Shown one piece after another: positions 37,041 through 48,170 of a stretch of 64,000 nt of DNA; the first letter of the stretch is position 1; each line of letters starts with the position of its first letter. Location: positions 248,001 to 312,000 of the forward strand of contig CAVWNW010000004.1 in assembly GCA_963756425.1 (NCBI GenBank). The letters are read 5' to 3'. The translations under genes were made by a program, and so were the position numbers. The notes under the pieces were generated by a model that worked only from the letters and a program-made list of their open reading frames with translations, was not told the origin of the DNA and ran no database searches. The stretch comes from DASQUK01 sp963756425. GTDB taxonomy: Bacteria > Actinomycetota > Acidimicrobiia > Acidimicrobiales > VFJN01.

Positions 37041-38281
37041 GGCCGGCCATTCTGCTGGCAGGGCAGGGTGGCCAGCACCGACCAGCCGCCCAGGTCGCTG
37101 CGGGCAATGTCGAGCCGTCCGCCGCAGGCCGCGGCGCGCTCGGCCATCCCCCGCAGCCCGTGGCCGGAGGCGCTGAGGGCCGGGGCCTTGCCGCTGCGGC
37201 CGTCGTCGTCGACCGCGACCACCAGGTGGCCCGCCTCCTCCGCCACGCGGACCACCGCCCGTCGAGCCTCGGCGTGGCGCAGGGCGTTGGTCACGCCCTC
37301 CTGGGCGATGCGCACCGCGGCCAGCTCGACCTGGGGGTCGACCGCCGGGAGCGGGTCGGGCAGCGCGATCTCGACGTCGAGCCCGACGGGGGCCAGCCGC
37401 TCGACGGTGCCCCGCAGGTCGGCCAGCGTGGGCTGGGGCGCCAGCTCCACGGCGCGGTCGCCGTGGGGCGCCAACTCCACGGCGCGGTCGCCGTCCGCCT
37501 CCCGTAGGACCTGCACGGCGTGGCGCATGCCGGTGAGCGCCTCCTTGCCGGTGTCCGCGATCCAACGCAACGCCTCGACCGCCACCTCGGGCCGGCCGGG
37601 GGCAAGCCGCTCGGCCGCCTGGGCCCGGATCACGATGGCGCTCATGTGGTGGGCGACCACGTCGTGCAGCTCGCGGGCGATGCGGGTGCGCTCCTCGACC
37701 ACCACCTTCTGCGACTCGACCCCTCGCAACCGCCGCTGCTCACGCACGAGCGCCCCCAGGAACGTGGTGCCCGCCACCACGAACAGCGAGAACAGCACCC
37801 GCGACCAGCCGAAGCCGCGAGCCAGCGTCAGGCCGTCGAGGTCGACGAACAGCGCCCCCGTGCCTGCCAGGCACACGGCGCCCGCCACCAGCGGGCTGAT
37901 GGCACCCGACTGCGCGACCAGGTAAGCGACGGCGAGGATGGGGAGCAGGTGGAACTCGGTGGCATGGCTGAGCACGCCTCCACCTCCACCGGGTGGACCC
38001 AGGTCGTACATCGGCAGGCTCTGCACCACGACGTAGAGCGGCACCGCGAGGAGCAGGGCTACCGGCGGCACCATGCGCCGGAGCGTGAGCACCGCCGCCG
38101 TCGCCCACATCGCCACCTGGTTCTGGCCCGCCGGCAGCGCGAGCGGGCCCCCGTCACCCACCGGGGGCAGCTGCACGGCGAGCGTGGCAGCCGTCCAGCC
38201 CACGACGACCAGGACACCCACCATGAGGTCCTGACCGAGGTCGGGAAGGCGGCGCCACCATGCTGCGAGCTGGCCAGACAT
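37037..38281 (-). CDS. Sensor histidine kinase (DesK/LiaS type)
   Basis: A 414-residue kinase with about five to six TM helices in residues 1-180. The dimerisation motif ERTRIARELHDVVAHHMSAIVIRAQAAERL contains the phospho-His, and the HATPase part reads RIAQEGVTNALRHAEARR, VAVDDDGRSGKAP, GHGLRGMAERAAACGG. A 30-bp tandem duplication encodes two copies of GDRAVELAP in the linker (around 37440-37500). Partner of the regulator at 36306; the signal is unknown. Confidence 0.92.
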   Translation of the reverse strand: MSGQLAAWWRRLPDLGQDLMVGVLVVVGWTAATLAVQLPPVGDGGPLALPAGQNQVAMWATAAVLTLRRMVPPVALLLAVPLYVVVQSLPMYDLGPPGGGGGVLSHATEFHLLPILAVAYLVAQSGAISPLVAGAVCLAGTGALFVDLDGLTLARGFGWSRVLFSLFVVAGTTFLGALVREQRRLRGVESQKVVVEERTRIARELHDVVAHHMSAIVIRAQAAERLAPGRPEVAVEALRWIADTGKEALTGMRHAVQVLREADGDRAVELAPHGDRAVELAPQPTLADLRGTVERLAPVGLDVEIALPDPLPAVDPQVELAAVRIAQEGVTNALRHAEARRAVVRVAEEAGHLVVAVDDDGRSGKAPALSASGHGLRGMAERAAACGGRLDIARSDLGGWSVLATLPCQQNGRP

Positions 38282-38422
38282 CGGCTAACGGTAACCAGAC
38301 GGGCGGGCGGCGGTTCATCGGCCGAAAGGTGGAACGACCCGCCAGGCAGATCGATCCTTTGGACCAGGGAAACGCCACGTGCGACCGATGTGCCCTGACC
38401 AGGGCCTCCGTACGTTCGCTCC

Positions 38423-39349
38423 ATGGCGAGCACCCTCTCCCAGCGCCCTCGGCACCTCCGGGCGCCTCGTCGGGGACGCCGGCGGCCGGCGCGGTCCCTG
38501 CAGGCCTTCCTCTTCAGCGGGCTGGTCGGCGCCGCACTCCTGGCCATCGCCGGCGTCACCACCATGACCCCGGCGGTGACCGACACCGTCCGCGGCCCCC
38601 AGGTCGAGATCGTCCCACCGACCGGCGACCTCCCTCCGATCGCGGCCGCCGCCTACGCGGTGGTCGACGGCGACACGGGCGAGCCCCTCGCCTCCTTCAA
38701 CGCCGACCAGCCCCGCCCGGTGGCCAGCCTGGTGAAGCTCATGACCGCCCGGCTGGTCCTCGACGCCGGGCAACTCGAGCACACCGCGACCGTCCCGCCG
38801 CTGCAGATCGCCGGTGACGAGTCGCAGGCCGGCCTCGAGCCCGGCGATCACGTGTCGCGGGGCGAGCTGCTGCAAGCGATGCTGGTCGCCAGCGCCAACG
38901 ACGCGGCCCGCACCCTGGCCGTCGACGTGGCCGGCAACGAGCGCCGCTTCGTCCACATGATGAACGCCGAGGCGGCCGCGGCAGGCCTCGACGCCACCCG
39001 CTACGCCAACCCCACCGGCCTCGATGACCCAGCGCAGCACTCGTCGGCCGCCGACATCGCCCGCCTCGCCCGCGACCTCATGCAAGACCCCGCCTTCCAC
39101 CGCATCGTCGCCGCCGAGAGCACCAGGCTCAACGGCTCAGAGCTGCCCACCACCAACGACCTGCTGGGTGCCTACCAGGGCGCCGACGGCATCAAGACCG
39201 GCCACACCGACGAAGCCGGCTGGTGCATCGCCGCCTCCGCCACCCGCGACGGCCGCAGCATCATGGTCGTCGTCCTCGGCGCCCCCACCGAACAAGCCCG
39301 CAACGACGCCGCCCGCGCCCTCCTCGACTACGGCTTCTCCGTCGCCTAG
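38423..39349 (+). CDS. D-alanyl-D-alanine carboxypeptidase (PBP5 family)
   Basis: A 308-residue serine DD-peptidase. The first 45 residues hold a basic N-terminus and one TM helix (AFLFSGLVGAALLAIAGVTT). PVASLVKLMTA is the SxxK motif, VASANDAA the SxN motif and DGIKTGHTDEAG the KTG motif. It trims peptidoglycan stem peptides outside the membrane. The usual C-terminal beta domain of PBP5 is missing, as in many actinobacterial versions. Confidence 0.92.
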   Translation: MASTLSQRPRHLRAPRRGRRRPARSLQAFLFSGLVGAALLAIAGVTTMTPAVTDTVRGPQVEIVPPTGDLPPIAAAAYAVVDGDTGEPLASFNADQPRPVASLVKLMTARLVLDAGQLEHTATVPPLQIAGDESQAGLEPGDHVSRGELLQAMLVASANDAARTLAVDVAGNERRFVHMMNAEAAAAGLDATRYANPTGLDDPAQHSSAADIARLARDLMQDPAFHRIVAAESTRLNGSELPTTNDLLGAYQGADGIKTGHTDEAGWCIAASATRDGRSIMVVVLGAPTEQARNDAARALLDYGFSVA

Positions 39350-39375
39350 ATGACCTGTTCGCATGTTGGTGAGCG

Positions 39376-39456
39376 GAGCTGTTGACCCTGGCGGTCCTGC
39401 AGGTGTTGTTGGGTTTCGAGCACGAAGCGCACTGGGTGCGCCATCCCCGGGATGAT
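39376..39456 (+). mobile_element. IS982-type transposase remnant
   Basis: ELLTLAVLQVLLGFEHEAHW then VRH is the N-terminal signature of IS982-family transposases (usually LLTLAVLQALLGF...RYARAHLRHLFPYLP). Homology stops after ~27 residues and an in-frame stop precedes it. A second short piece (GWEHGVRHAR, 39915-39957) sharing the 20-bp GGGTGCGCCAT/CCCGGGAT sequence suggests a second copy 500 bp away. Confidence 0.55.
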
Positions 39457-39601
39457 GATCAGCGCGGTGGAGGAGGCATTCTGTTCGCTCGTGGATGGAT
39501 GGGCTTGAGGACGTCGTCCCGGCTGCTTTCGTGATCGGTTTCGTGTTCGTCGGCCCGCGTCTTCGCTTCCGCGGCAGCGATTTCTCTACCTAGCCTGGCC
39601 C

Positions 39602-39785
39602 GTGCTGTGGCTCGCGTACACCACGGTCCGAGGTGCCGCCGCCCATCCGCAGGGGCTTCCGCGAAGAAGCGAGCCGCTACCCCTACCGGTTCCTCGACAT
39701 CGACCGTTTGTCCACCGCCGAAGTCGTCGGCTCGATCATCCTCGTCGCTGCGCTGCTCGTCGGTTGCGGCTTCGCGTACCTCTAG
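39602..39785 (+). pseudogene. C-terminal remnant of a Pr6Pr-like membrane protein, frameshifted
   Basis: VLWLAYTTVRG in one frame continues in another as EEASRYPYRFLDIDRLSTAE, then VVGSIILVAALLVGCGFAYL and a stop. Pr6Pr (FAR-17a/AIG1-like) membrane proteins end with just such a WLxYTxVRG...YPYPFLDxD block and a last TM helix. The rest of the gene is absent. It sits between the two IS982 fragments. Confidence 0.5.
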
Positions 39786-40020
39786 GCGGAACGGTGGCTC
39801 GAGTCAGCGGGGCAGCGCTGGACCAGGGTCCACCTGCCAACTTGATGAAGTGATCGCCCTGAGCTGGGGTGCTCGATCCTCACGCAGGTCGTGTGTGCGC
39901 TTTCTGTACACCCCCGGTTGGGAACACGGGGTGCGCCATGCCCGGGATCCTGGATGAACACCTGACGTCGACTCGCCCGGCGTCATTCCGTTGCAGGTTT
40001 GCGTCTGTCCCGTCCGGTGC

Positions 40021-41175
40021 TCACCCGTGGCGGGCGACGATGATTTGGTTGGCATTCCAGGTGAGCGAGGCGAAGCGAACGCTGCGCGCTCCGCCGGTGT
40101 GGTAGCCGATCGCGTCAGGCGCCCACGCGTGGTAGGCGAGCCAGTGGTCGCCGCCCGGGCCGGTCAAGACAGAGGCACCACCGGTGCCGGTCTCGGTTTC
40201 GGTGCTCGCGAGGATCGGCTGTTGGGTGGTCTTCTTGACGCATGGGCCGAGGGGTGTGTCGCAGATGGCGTAGCCGGTGGCGTAGCTACCGGAGTCCCAC
40301 CAGCCGCCGGAGTACAGCAGGAGGTAGGCGCCATCCGGTCGCGAGGAGTGCTGGGTTCTCGATCAGCGGCGATTCCCACCCGGCGTCGCGGCGTAGCAGG
40401 GTGACCGCATTCCCGGCGAGGGCCAGGCCATCGGGCTGTAGCCGTTGGGCGAAGAGTTGGCTGGTTTGGCCGATCGCGTTGGCGTCGGCCTTCCACAGCA
40501 GGTAGGCGATTCCGTCGCTGTCGACGAACGGCTGCGGGTCGATCGAACCACCGAGGTGCGGTTGGCACACGAGCGGCTCGGGCGCCGGGCTGGCGTAGGG
40601 GCCTTCGATCGCCTGGGCGGTGGCAGCGCCGATGCACTGCAGTCCGAGGGCGCTGGATCGAGCGGCGAAGTACAGAACGAAGCCGTTGTCTCGGCGCAGC
40701 ACTCCGGGGGCCCATGTATGGCCCCACTTGGCCCATGTCGGTAGCTCGGGTAACGCATCGACGGGAGCGGACCACTCGCGGAGATCGTTGCTGAGGGCCA
40801 CGGGAATGTTGAGGAAGCCGCACCTGAGTGCTGAACAGCGCCCAGCGGTCGCCGTCGTGGACGACCACGGGGTCGGGGGCGTCGCGGCCGTCAGCGGGTG
40901 GCTGGGGTGAGAGCGTTTCGGGCAGCGCGGCTGTGCTCGCCCCTCGGAGCAGGTACACGTTCCGCAGGTCGCGCCGGCGGCGAGGCCGCGGACGCCGGCC
41001 CCGTCAGCGTGGTCCCGCGGCCGTGGGTTGCCTGCCTCGCTGTAAGCGTTGTGATTGCTACGCCAGCGAGAACCGTCACGACGGCGATCGCGATCCGCCA
41101 TGTGGGATGAATTCCCAGCGGGCTGCGATGCGGCGCACCGGTGGCCGGGGCGCGCGAGGTCAATGTCTTGGTCAC
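40021..41175 (-). pseudogene. Family 43 glycoside hydrolase, frameshifted
   Basis: Reading from GTG 41175 (preceded by GGGAGGTGA), a TM/signal anchor (RIAIAVVTVLAGVAITTLTA) comes first. Then, in successive frames, come YLLRGASTAALPETL and PDPVVVHDGDRWALFSTQV; GFLNIPVALSNDLREWSAP, WAKWGHTWAPGVLRRDNGFVLYFAARS and GGSIDPQPFVDSDGIAYLLWK; and YLLLYSGGWWDSGSYATGYA, DHWLAYHAWAPDAIG, ending IIVARHG. This is a five-bladed GH43 (arabinanase/xylosidase-type) protein needing at least three frame changes (near 40960, 40830 and 40330). It would have been secreted and active on plant-type polysaccharide. Confidence 0.75.
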
Positions 41176-41433
41176 CGTGCTCTCACCTCCCGGGGGTCGG
41201 GTTGGTGCGAGCACCATCGACCGCGCGCGTTGCGCCCCGGTTGTGTGCTGGTGGGTGGGGGGCGGGGGCTGGGCCGTGGCTCGCTGGGGGGCGCTTGCCC
41301 GTTGGCGGCCTGCTGCGTCGCTGGTCAGGCGGTCTGCAACTGGCTTGCAACCGGGGAGGGCGATGGTTGGGCGGTGGCGGACGCGACTGGCGACCGGGCG
41401 ACGCGTCGAGGGCGCGGGCGTAGGCTCTTGGCG

Positions 41434-44400
41434 ATGGTCGCGGGTAGCGCAGCGGGCGCTTCCGTCGAGACCTGGACCGTTCTGTTCACCGATCAGGTCG
41501 GTTCCACGGCGATGCGGGTCCAGGTGGGCGAGGAGGCTTTCGACGGGATCCGCGCCGATCTCGACACCCGCGTGGCGGCCGCGCTCGAGGCGCACAGTGT
41601 CGTCGTGACCAAGTCGACCGGCGACGGTGTCATGGGTGGGTTCACCAGCACGGCGGCCGCTCTGCGCTGCGCGGTGACCATCCAGCAGGCGGTGGCCGAA
41701 CTCAACGGCGCTGCGAGCGAGGGCGTCGCCGCCGCGCCGGGGGACTTGGCGCTGCGGATGGGGATCGGCGTCGGCGACGCAGTCGTCGAGAACGGTGACC
41801 TGCAGGGGACCGCTGTCGTAGAGGCCGCTCGGCTGTGCGCGGCGGCCACGGGTGGGACGATCCTGTGCTCGGAGGCGGTGAGGACCGTGTCGGCCAACCG
41901 CTCGGGCTGCTCGTTCGGCCCGGTGCGTACGGTGGACCTAAAGGGCCTACCGGGGCCGGTCCAGGCGCACGAGGTGTTGTGGGAGCCGCTGCCCTACGAC
42001 CCGCGCGACCACCGGTTCACGTTTTGGGTGCTGGGCCCGCTGGAGGTCCTCGACGGCGACAGGCCGGTCGGGGTCGGGGGACCCAAGGAACGTCTCGTGC
42101 TCGCGCTGTTGCTCGCTCGGGTGAACTCGGTGGTCTCGGTCGACGCGCTCATCGACGCGGTGTGGGGCGACCGGCCGCCTCGCACGGCGGAGCGCACGGT
42201 GCACGCCTACGTGGCGCGGTTGCGCCGGACGCTCGAGCCGCGTCGTCCTCGTGGCGAGACGAGCACCATGCTCGTGACGATCGGCCGTGGCTACGAGCTG
42301 CGGCTCGATGCCGCCCAACTCGACGCCACACGGTTCGAGGCACTGGCCAAGCGGGGATCCAATCAGTTCGAGCGGGGGCGACGACGCGGCGTCTTCGACG
42401 CTGCGCCAGGCATTGGGCTTGTGGCGGGCTGAGGCTTTCGGGGAGTTCCCCGACGTCGAGGGGTGCGTGGCGGCGGCGCGCCGCCTGGAGGAGTTGCGCT
42501 TAGCGTTGGTGGAGGACCTGGTGGACGCGGATCTCGCTGACGGCCGATCCTCCGAACTGGTGGGTGAGATCGAGACGCTCCTGCGCGATGAGCCGTTCCG
42601 TGAACGCCTGTGGGGTCAGCTCATCGTGGCCTTGTATCGCTCGGGCCGTCAGCGCGACGCCTTGGAGGCCTACCAGCGGGCCCGCCGGATGCTGACCGAC
42701 GAGCTCGGCATCGAGCCCGGTCCCGATCTGCGCCGACTCGAGGCGGCCGTCCTCGCGCAGGACCCGTCCCTAGACGTGCTTCGCCACGCTGCCGGCTGCC
42801 ACACCCGGCGGGCTTCCCACTGCGCTCGCCGCCGTGGGTCCCGCATTCCTGGGCCGCGAAGCAGAACTTGATGTGGCTGCGGCACGCGTGGGCGGACGCC
42901 GTTGACGGGCGCGGTGGCTTCGTGTCGGTACTGGGACCCGAGGGGATCGGCAAGACCCGACTGGTCGCCGAGCTGGCGCGGGACGTCCACGACGAGGGTG
43001 CGGCGGTGCTGTACGGGCGCTGTGACCACGCCCACAGCGGTGCCCGCGCCCTGCTCGGCCAAGCTCTCCAGAGCGCCGGCTCGTCCCTCGGACACGTCGA
43101 CGGCGGCGCGGGTGATTCAGGGGACATCGCCGAGGCGGTGGCACGCCATCTGCCGACCTGGTCGCAGGGCCGTCCAGTGCTAATCGTGCTCGACGACCTG
43201 CATGTGGCCGACGCCGAGACCCTCGAGGTCGTGGCCGATCTCGCTGGTTGGTGTCGAGCCGCCCCCATGCTCGTCGTCGGCGCCTTCCGCGGCGACGCGG
43301 CCGCGCCGAACGCCACCGGCGGAACCGCCCGGTGGCAGCGTCGCAGCTCGCCCTCGGCCCGTTGTCGGGCGATGCCGTTGGGCGCATCTGCGAGCTGTAC
43401 GCCACCGAACCCTGGTCGTCCGAGGACCTCGAGCCGGATCTTGGAGCTGACCGGTGGTGTTCCGCTGCTGGTCCACGAGCAGGCCAGCGAGTGGGCACGG
43501 GAGCGGGCGAGTCGGCTCATGGCCGAGGCCAGCGACCGTATGGCTCTCTCCCGCCGCCGCCTGGTCGCCTCGCGCGGCGAGATCGCGGACGGCGTCGAGG
43601 GCATCCAGCGGCTGCTCGAGCAGCGGCGCGCCCAGCTCGCCGGCCGGGAGGCCCAGCTCCAGGCGAGCGTCGTAGCCGCCCTCGCGGGCTGTCCCTACAA
43701 GGGCCTGGCCCGGTTCGAGGCGGCCGATGCGGCCAACTTCTTCGGCCGCGAGCGCCTGGTCGCCGAACTGGTCGCCCACCTGGCCGAGTCACCGCTGCTG
43801 GTCGTCGTCGGCCCCTCCGGCAGCGGTAAATCATCGCTGGTACGGGCCGGGCTGCTACCGGCGTTGGCCGCCGGGGTGCTGCCCGGCGGCCAACGGTGGC
43901 GCTCCACCGTCCTCTGCCCGGGCGCACACCCCGCCCGCGAGCTGGCCCGCCGCCTCCATGAGGCGCGACCCGCCTGCGGATGGGCCGCGGATCGTTTTCG
44001 TCGACCAGTTCGAAGAGACCTTCACCGCTGGCGCCGACCGCGACGAGCAGGAGGAGTTCATCAGACGCCTGCTGGATCTCGTCGACCGGCCCGACATGGC
44101 GGTGGTGCTCGCCATCCGCGCCGACCATCTCGGCCGCTGCGCCACCTACCCCGAGCTCGTAGACCGGCTGACGGGCAACGACGTCCTGGTCGGGCCCATG
44201 CGCGACAGCGAGCTGCGCCGCACCGTCGAACTGCCCGCCCAGCGCGCCGGTCTAGAGATCGAACACGGACTGGTCGAGATAATCGTGGGCGACGTCGCCG
44301 GTCGGGCCGGGGCACTGCCGCTGCTGTCCACCGCGCTGGCCGAGACCTGGGAACGCCGCGAGGGTCGCGCCCTCACGCTTACCGGCTACCGGGCCGCGGG

Positions 44401-47202
44401 CGGCGTCAACGGCGCCCTGGCTCGCCTGGCTGAGGACGCCTACGCCGCGTTGCCGGCCGGCCCCCAGGCCGCGGCGCGCCGGCTGTTGCTACGGCTGTGC
44501 GATGCCGGCGACGAGGGCGCCCTGAGCCTCCGCCGCCGTCTCCCGATCGCCGAGGCGGCGGACGAGCACGACGACGATGCCCGCGCCGCGCTCGAAACGC
44601 TCGCGAACCGCCGGCTGCTCACCATCGACAGCGACGCCGTCGAGATCGCCCACGAGGCGCTACTGCGGGAATGGCCACGCCTGCGGACCTGGCTCGACGA
44701 GGATGTCCAGGGCCGCCGGCTGCACCGGCGGCTACACGACGCGAGCCGCTCCTGGGAGGCAACCGGTCGCGATCCCTCCGAGCTGTACCGCGGCACCCGC
44801 CTGGGCGCGGCGAGCGACTGGGCCGTCGGCCACGCTGACGAACTCAGCCAGGCCGAGGGAGCCTTCCTCGCTACCAGCCGGGCCCAGAGCGAACGGGAGC
44901 TCGCGGATGCCCGCCGCCAGGCAACCGATCGCGCCCACGCCAACCGGCGGCTCCGGATCCAGCTCGGGGCCATCGGAGTTGCGCTCGTCGTCGCCGTCAT
45001 CATCGGTTTTGTCGCTGTCGATCAGCGGGGGCGGGCCAATGAGGAGGCCACGGTGGCCGAGGCCCGGGAACTAGCGGCTGCGGCTACCGCGAACCTGGAG
45101 GTGGACAGTGAACGGAGCGTCTTGTTGGCGCTCGAAGCGATCGAGCGGACGAGATCCGCCGATGGGCCAATGCTGCCCGAGGCCGAAGAGGCGCTGCACC
45201 GCGCCGTGACCGAGTCGCGCATCGTGCTGAGCGTGGCCGGCGTGGGGGGGAGTCTCGACTGGAGCCCGGACGGATCAATCTTCGTGACCGAAGGCCCGGA
45301 GGAATCCGGAGTCGTGGACATCCGAGACGCCGAGACCGGCAACTCGGTCCTTTCGTTCCACGGACACGACATCGATGTCAACGACATCGCCTTCAGTCGT
45401 GACGGCTCGATGCTCGCCACCACCGGAGACGACGGCGCCGCCCGGGTCTGGGACCCGGCCACCGGCGAGGAGCTCGGGAGCTTCCAAGGCCCAACGGACG
45501 TCGGCGTGTGGGGACCGAAGTTCAGCCCGGACGGATCCCTATTCGCAGCCTCCTGGCCCGACAGGGGTCGAGGATCATCGACCTCGCCATCGGGCAGACG
45601 ATCCGAGAGATCGACGCCGTCCCTTCCCCGCTCCACACATCGTTCAGCCCAGACGGCGAGAGGTATCGCGATCTCAAGCGAAGAGTCATCGACAGCCGTC
45701 GTCATGGATGTCAGCTCTGGTGAGGAGCTGTTCACCCTCCGGGGCCACAAGCTCACCCTCAAAGATATCGAGTGGAGCCCCGACGGCCGCTGGATCGCCA
45801 CGTCAAGCAACGATGGCAGCGCCCACCTCTGGGAGGCCGGAACCGGATCCTCTCGGTTCGCGCTCCTCGGCCACGCAGTCACGATCCAAGACCTCGAGTG
45901 GAGCCCCGATTCCACCCGCTTGATCACAGGCAGCGACGACGGAACCGCGAAGGTCTGGCTGATTACCGAAGGGGGTACGCGGGAGCTGCTCTCGCTCTCG
46001 GCACAGGACACGAGGAGCGGAATCCGTGGGGTGGCCTTTTCACCCGACGGCAAGCGAGTCATGACCGGAGACGAGGCCATCACGGCTACAAAGGTCTGGG
46101 ACGTGAGCCTCACTGGAGATGCGGAATGGGCCAACGTCCCTGCCATTCCCTTTTTCGCCGGCAGCGCAGCGTTCACGCCCGACGGTCGGGGCCTGATCGC
46201 GAGCAGCGTGGACGGCTCGGCGACGGCTGGGCACCCGAGACGGGCAGGAAGCTCGCAGACGTTCGTCCCCTGAACAGCCTGTCGGTCGAGCCCTCCGGCG
46301 CGAACTTCTTGCGGCCGACCCGACCGACAGCCGCCTCCGGCACCGCCATCCTCGCCATCAACGTAAGCAAGGACGGCGCAGCTCGATCGCGACGGCGAGC
46401 GCCGACGGCTCGGCCTCGGTGTGGGACACAGCGATCGAGCGTGCGCAGTGTTCACAATTGGCCCCGAGGCAGGGATCACCGACGTGGCGTGGAGCGCGAA
46501 CGGCGACCTATTGGCCACCGCCGGCAGCGAGGACGGTGCCGGTCTGGTGAGGATCGTCGACTCGCTCAGGCGAGGAAGTCGCCGTTCTGAGAGAGGAATC
46601 CGGCATCGGGTTCGGCTCAGTCCAGTTCAGCCCGGACGGCCGGCGACTCGCTGACATCACGCGATCGATATAGGACGAGCCGATCCGACCATCCCCGAGG
46701 TCAGGCTCTGGGACTGGGCACAGGGCGAGGTCGTGAGAACGATCGAGGCTCCCGCCGGGCGGGCGGTGTTCGATCCCACCGGCGCGCGGATCGCGACCAC
46801 CACGAGGCTGCCGGCTGGCGACGCTGGCATCGTGCAGATCTGGGATTCGACGACCGGGAAAGAAGTTGACGAGCCTCGAAGGCCACGCAGGCCGTCTGGG
46901 ATGTCGCCTTCAGCCCCGACGGCTCCTCCGTCGCGACCGCCGGCACAGACAAGACGGTGCGACTGTGGGACCCCGAATCCGGCGACGCAGGTCCTCGCGC
47001 TGCGCGGGCATAAGGGCGACGTCAGCTCGCGTTGTATTTAGCCCGGACGGCTCCAAGCTTGCCTCGGTGAGCGCCGACGGGACGATGCGCGTGTGGGCGC
47101 TCGACCTCGACGACCTCATCGAGATCGCGAAGGACGAGCTCACCCGGACGCTGACCGACGAAGAGTGCGACAGTACCTGCACGTGGACCACTGCCCGGCT
47201 GA
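41434..47202 (+). pseudogene. Class III nucleotide cyclase - SARP/BTAD - ATPase - nSTAND - TM - WD40 protein, many frameshifts
   Basis: From ATG 41434 the cyclase domain reads TWTVLFTDQVGSTAMRVQVG and KSTGDGVMGGF with both metal Asp. Then a SARP winged helix (FTFWVLGPLEVLDGDRPVGV, DALIDAVWGDRPPRTAERTVHAYVARLRRTLEP) and BTAD helices (AVLAQ end near 42760). A first P-loop (VLGPEGIGKTRLVAELARD) and IVLDDLHVADAE follow. Next an nSTAND1 module (CPYKGLARFEAADAANFFGRE, VVGPSGSGKSSLVRAGLLPAL, VFVDQFEETF), one TM helix (LGAIGVALVVAVIIGFVAV, ~44970) and WD40 repeats to about 47200. At least ten single-base shifts are needed (near 42375 in GGGGG, 42800, 42870, 43325, 43435, 43965, 45555, 45660, 46220 and later). 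Intact, it would be a ~1,900-residue membrane-tethered switch. Confidence 0.8.
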
Positions 47203-47217
47203 GCGAAGGAAACCTAG

Positions 47218-47249
47218 AAGGCCCTGGTCAGCGCTCCGACCAGGGCCTT
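47218..47249 (-). terminator. Terminator hairpin behind tRNA-Lys
   Basis: A perfect 12-bp stem, AAGGCCCTGGTC/GACCAGGGCCTT, with an 8-nt loop lies 7 bp beyond the 3' end of tRNA-Lys and ends in a TTCTAGGTTTCC tail. It also terminates transcription from the left. Confidence 0.8.
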
Positions 47250-47255
47250 CGTGCG

Positions 47256-47328
47256 TACCCCCCCTGGGACTCGAACCCAGAACCTGCGGATTAAGAGTCC
47301 GTTGCTCTGCCAGTTGAGCTAGAGGGGC
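47256..47328 (-). tRNA. tRNA-Lys (CUU)
   Basis: Cloverleaf with acceptor GCCCCTC, D arm CTAGCTCAACTGGCAGAG, anticodon loop CTCTTAA giving CUU (Lys, AAG codon), and T arm GGTTCGAGTCC. Discriminator A; CCA not encoded. Confidence 0.95.
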
Positions 47329-47388
47329 ACGGGGCCGGACAGGATAGCAGCGCACCCGCTCGGTTAGGACGGGTCAGGGAGGAGAGCG

Positions 47389-48093
47389 GTGGCGCAAGGG
47401 GCCGAGACGTCAATCGAAACGTTGCGCAGCACGCGGGGGTCGCTGCACGCGGTGGCCGAGCACGTGATGGCGGCGAGCCAGTATGCGCGGAAGCGGCGGC
47501 TCGGCCTGCGCCAGGCGACCGGCGGCTTCGTCACCCAGCCCTACGTTGTGGACGGCGTCGAGCGGCGCGTCGCCGTCGTGGGAACCGAGCTCCTCGTGCG
47601 CGACGACGTCGGCGGAGAGGCCGACGAGCTTCGCGTCCCGATAACCAGCCTGCGGGCGGCGGGCGGTCTCGCCGGGGGACCCCTGGGAATGCCGTCCGAC
47701 GCCTACCGGCCCTTTCCGATGCCCGACCCGGACGGTGACCTAGCGGTCGATCCCAGCGCCGCGGCCCTGTTCGCGGACTTCTTTGCGCGGGTGCAGGCGG
47801 CGCTCACCGTGTTCGCCGCCGGGCTGGTGGCGGAGGGTCCCTCCGAAATCCAGCTCTGGCCCGAGCACTTCGACCTCGCCGCCACGATCTCGGAGGTCAA
47901 CTACGGCGGCTCGCCAGGCGACGCCGCGCATGACCGGCCCTACCTGTATGTCGGGCCATTCAAGCCGCCGCCACGCGGCCGGTTCTGGAACGAGCCGTTC
48001 GGAGCGAGCCGCGACTGGAGTGAGATCGACAGCGTCGACGGCGTCCTGGGGTTCTTTCGCGAGGGACTGGCGGCATGGAGACGCGACCGCTGA
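47389..48093 (+). CDS. Conserved hypothetical protein
   Basis: A 234-residue soluble protein from GTG 47389. Notable segments are TLRSTRGSLHAVAEHVMAASQYARKRRLGLRQATGGFVTQ, VLRDDVGGEADELRVPITSLRAA, EGPSEIQLWPEHFDLAATI, YLYVGPFKPPPRGRFWNEPFGASRDW. The 'QLWPEHFDLA' and 'FWNEPFGA' blocks look like a conserved actinobacterial family, but I cannot name it. No TM helix or signal peptide. Confidence 0.7.
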   Translation: MAQGAETSIETLRSTRGSLHAVAEHVMAASQYARKRRLGLRQATGGFVTQPYVVDGVERRVAVVGTELLVRDDVGGEADELRVPITSLRAAGGLAGGPLGMPSDAYRPFPMPDPDGDLAVDPSAAALFADFFARVQAALTVFAAGLVAEGPSEIQLWPEHFDLAATISEVNYGGSPGDAAHDRPYLYVGPFKPPPRGRFWNEPFGASRDWSEIDSVDGVLGFFREGLAAWRRDR

Positions 48094-48170
48094 CGACGGC
48101 ACAGGCGGAGTCCCGCCGGTGGTTTCGCTCGGTGCGGGGAGTGCGTGGCGGCGCCGACTAGCCTCTCGCC

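Noticed and set aside
43727..46273. Separate intact WD40/STAND gene of 848 residues
   Set aside because: The first ~85 residues are out of frame with the upstream nSTAND P-loop, and the WD40 part breaks again at ~45550, so it is a fragment of the larger broken gene.
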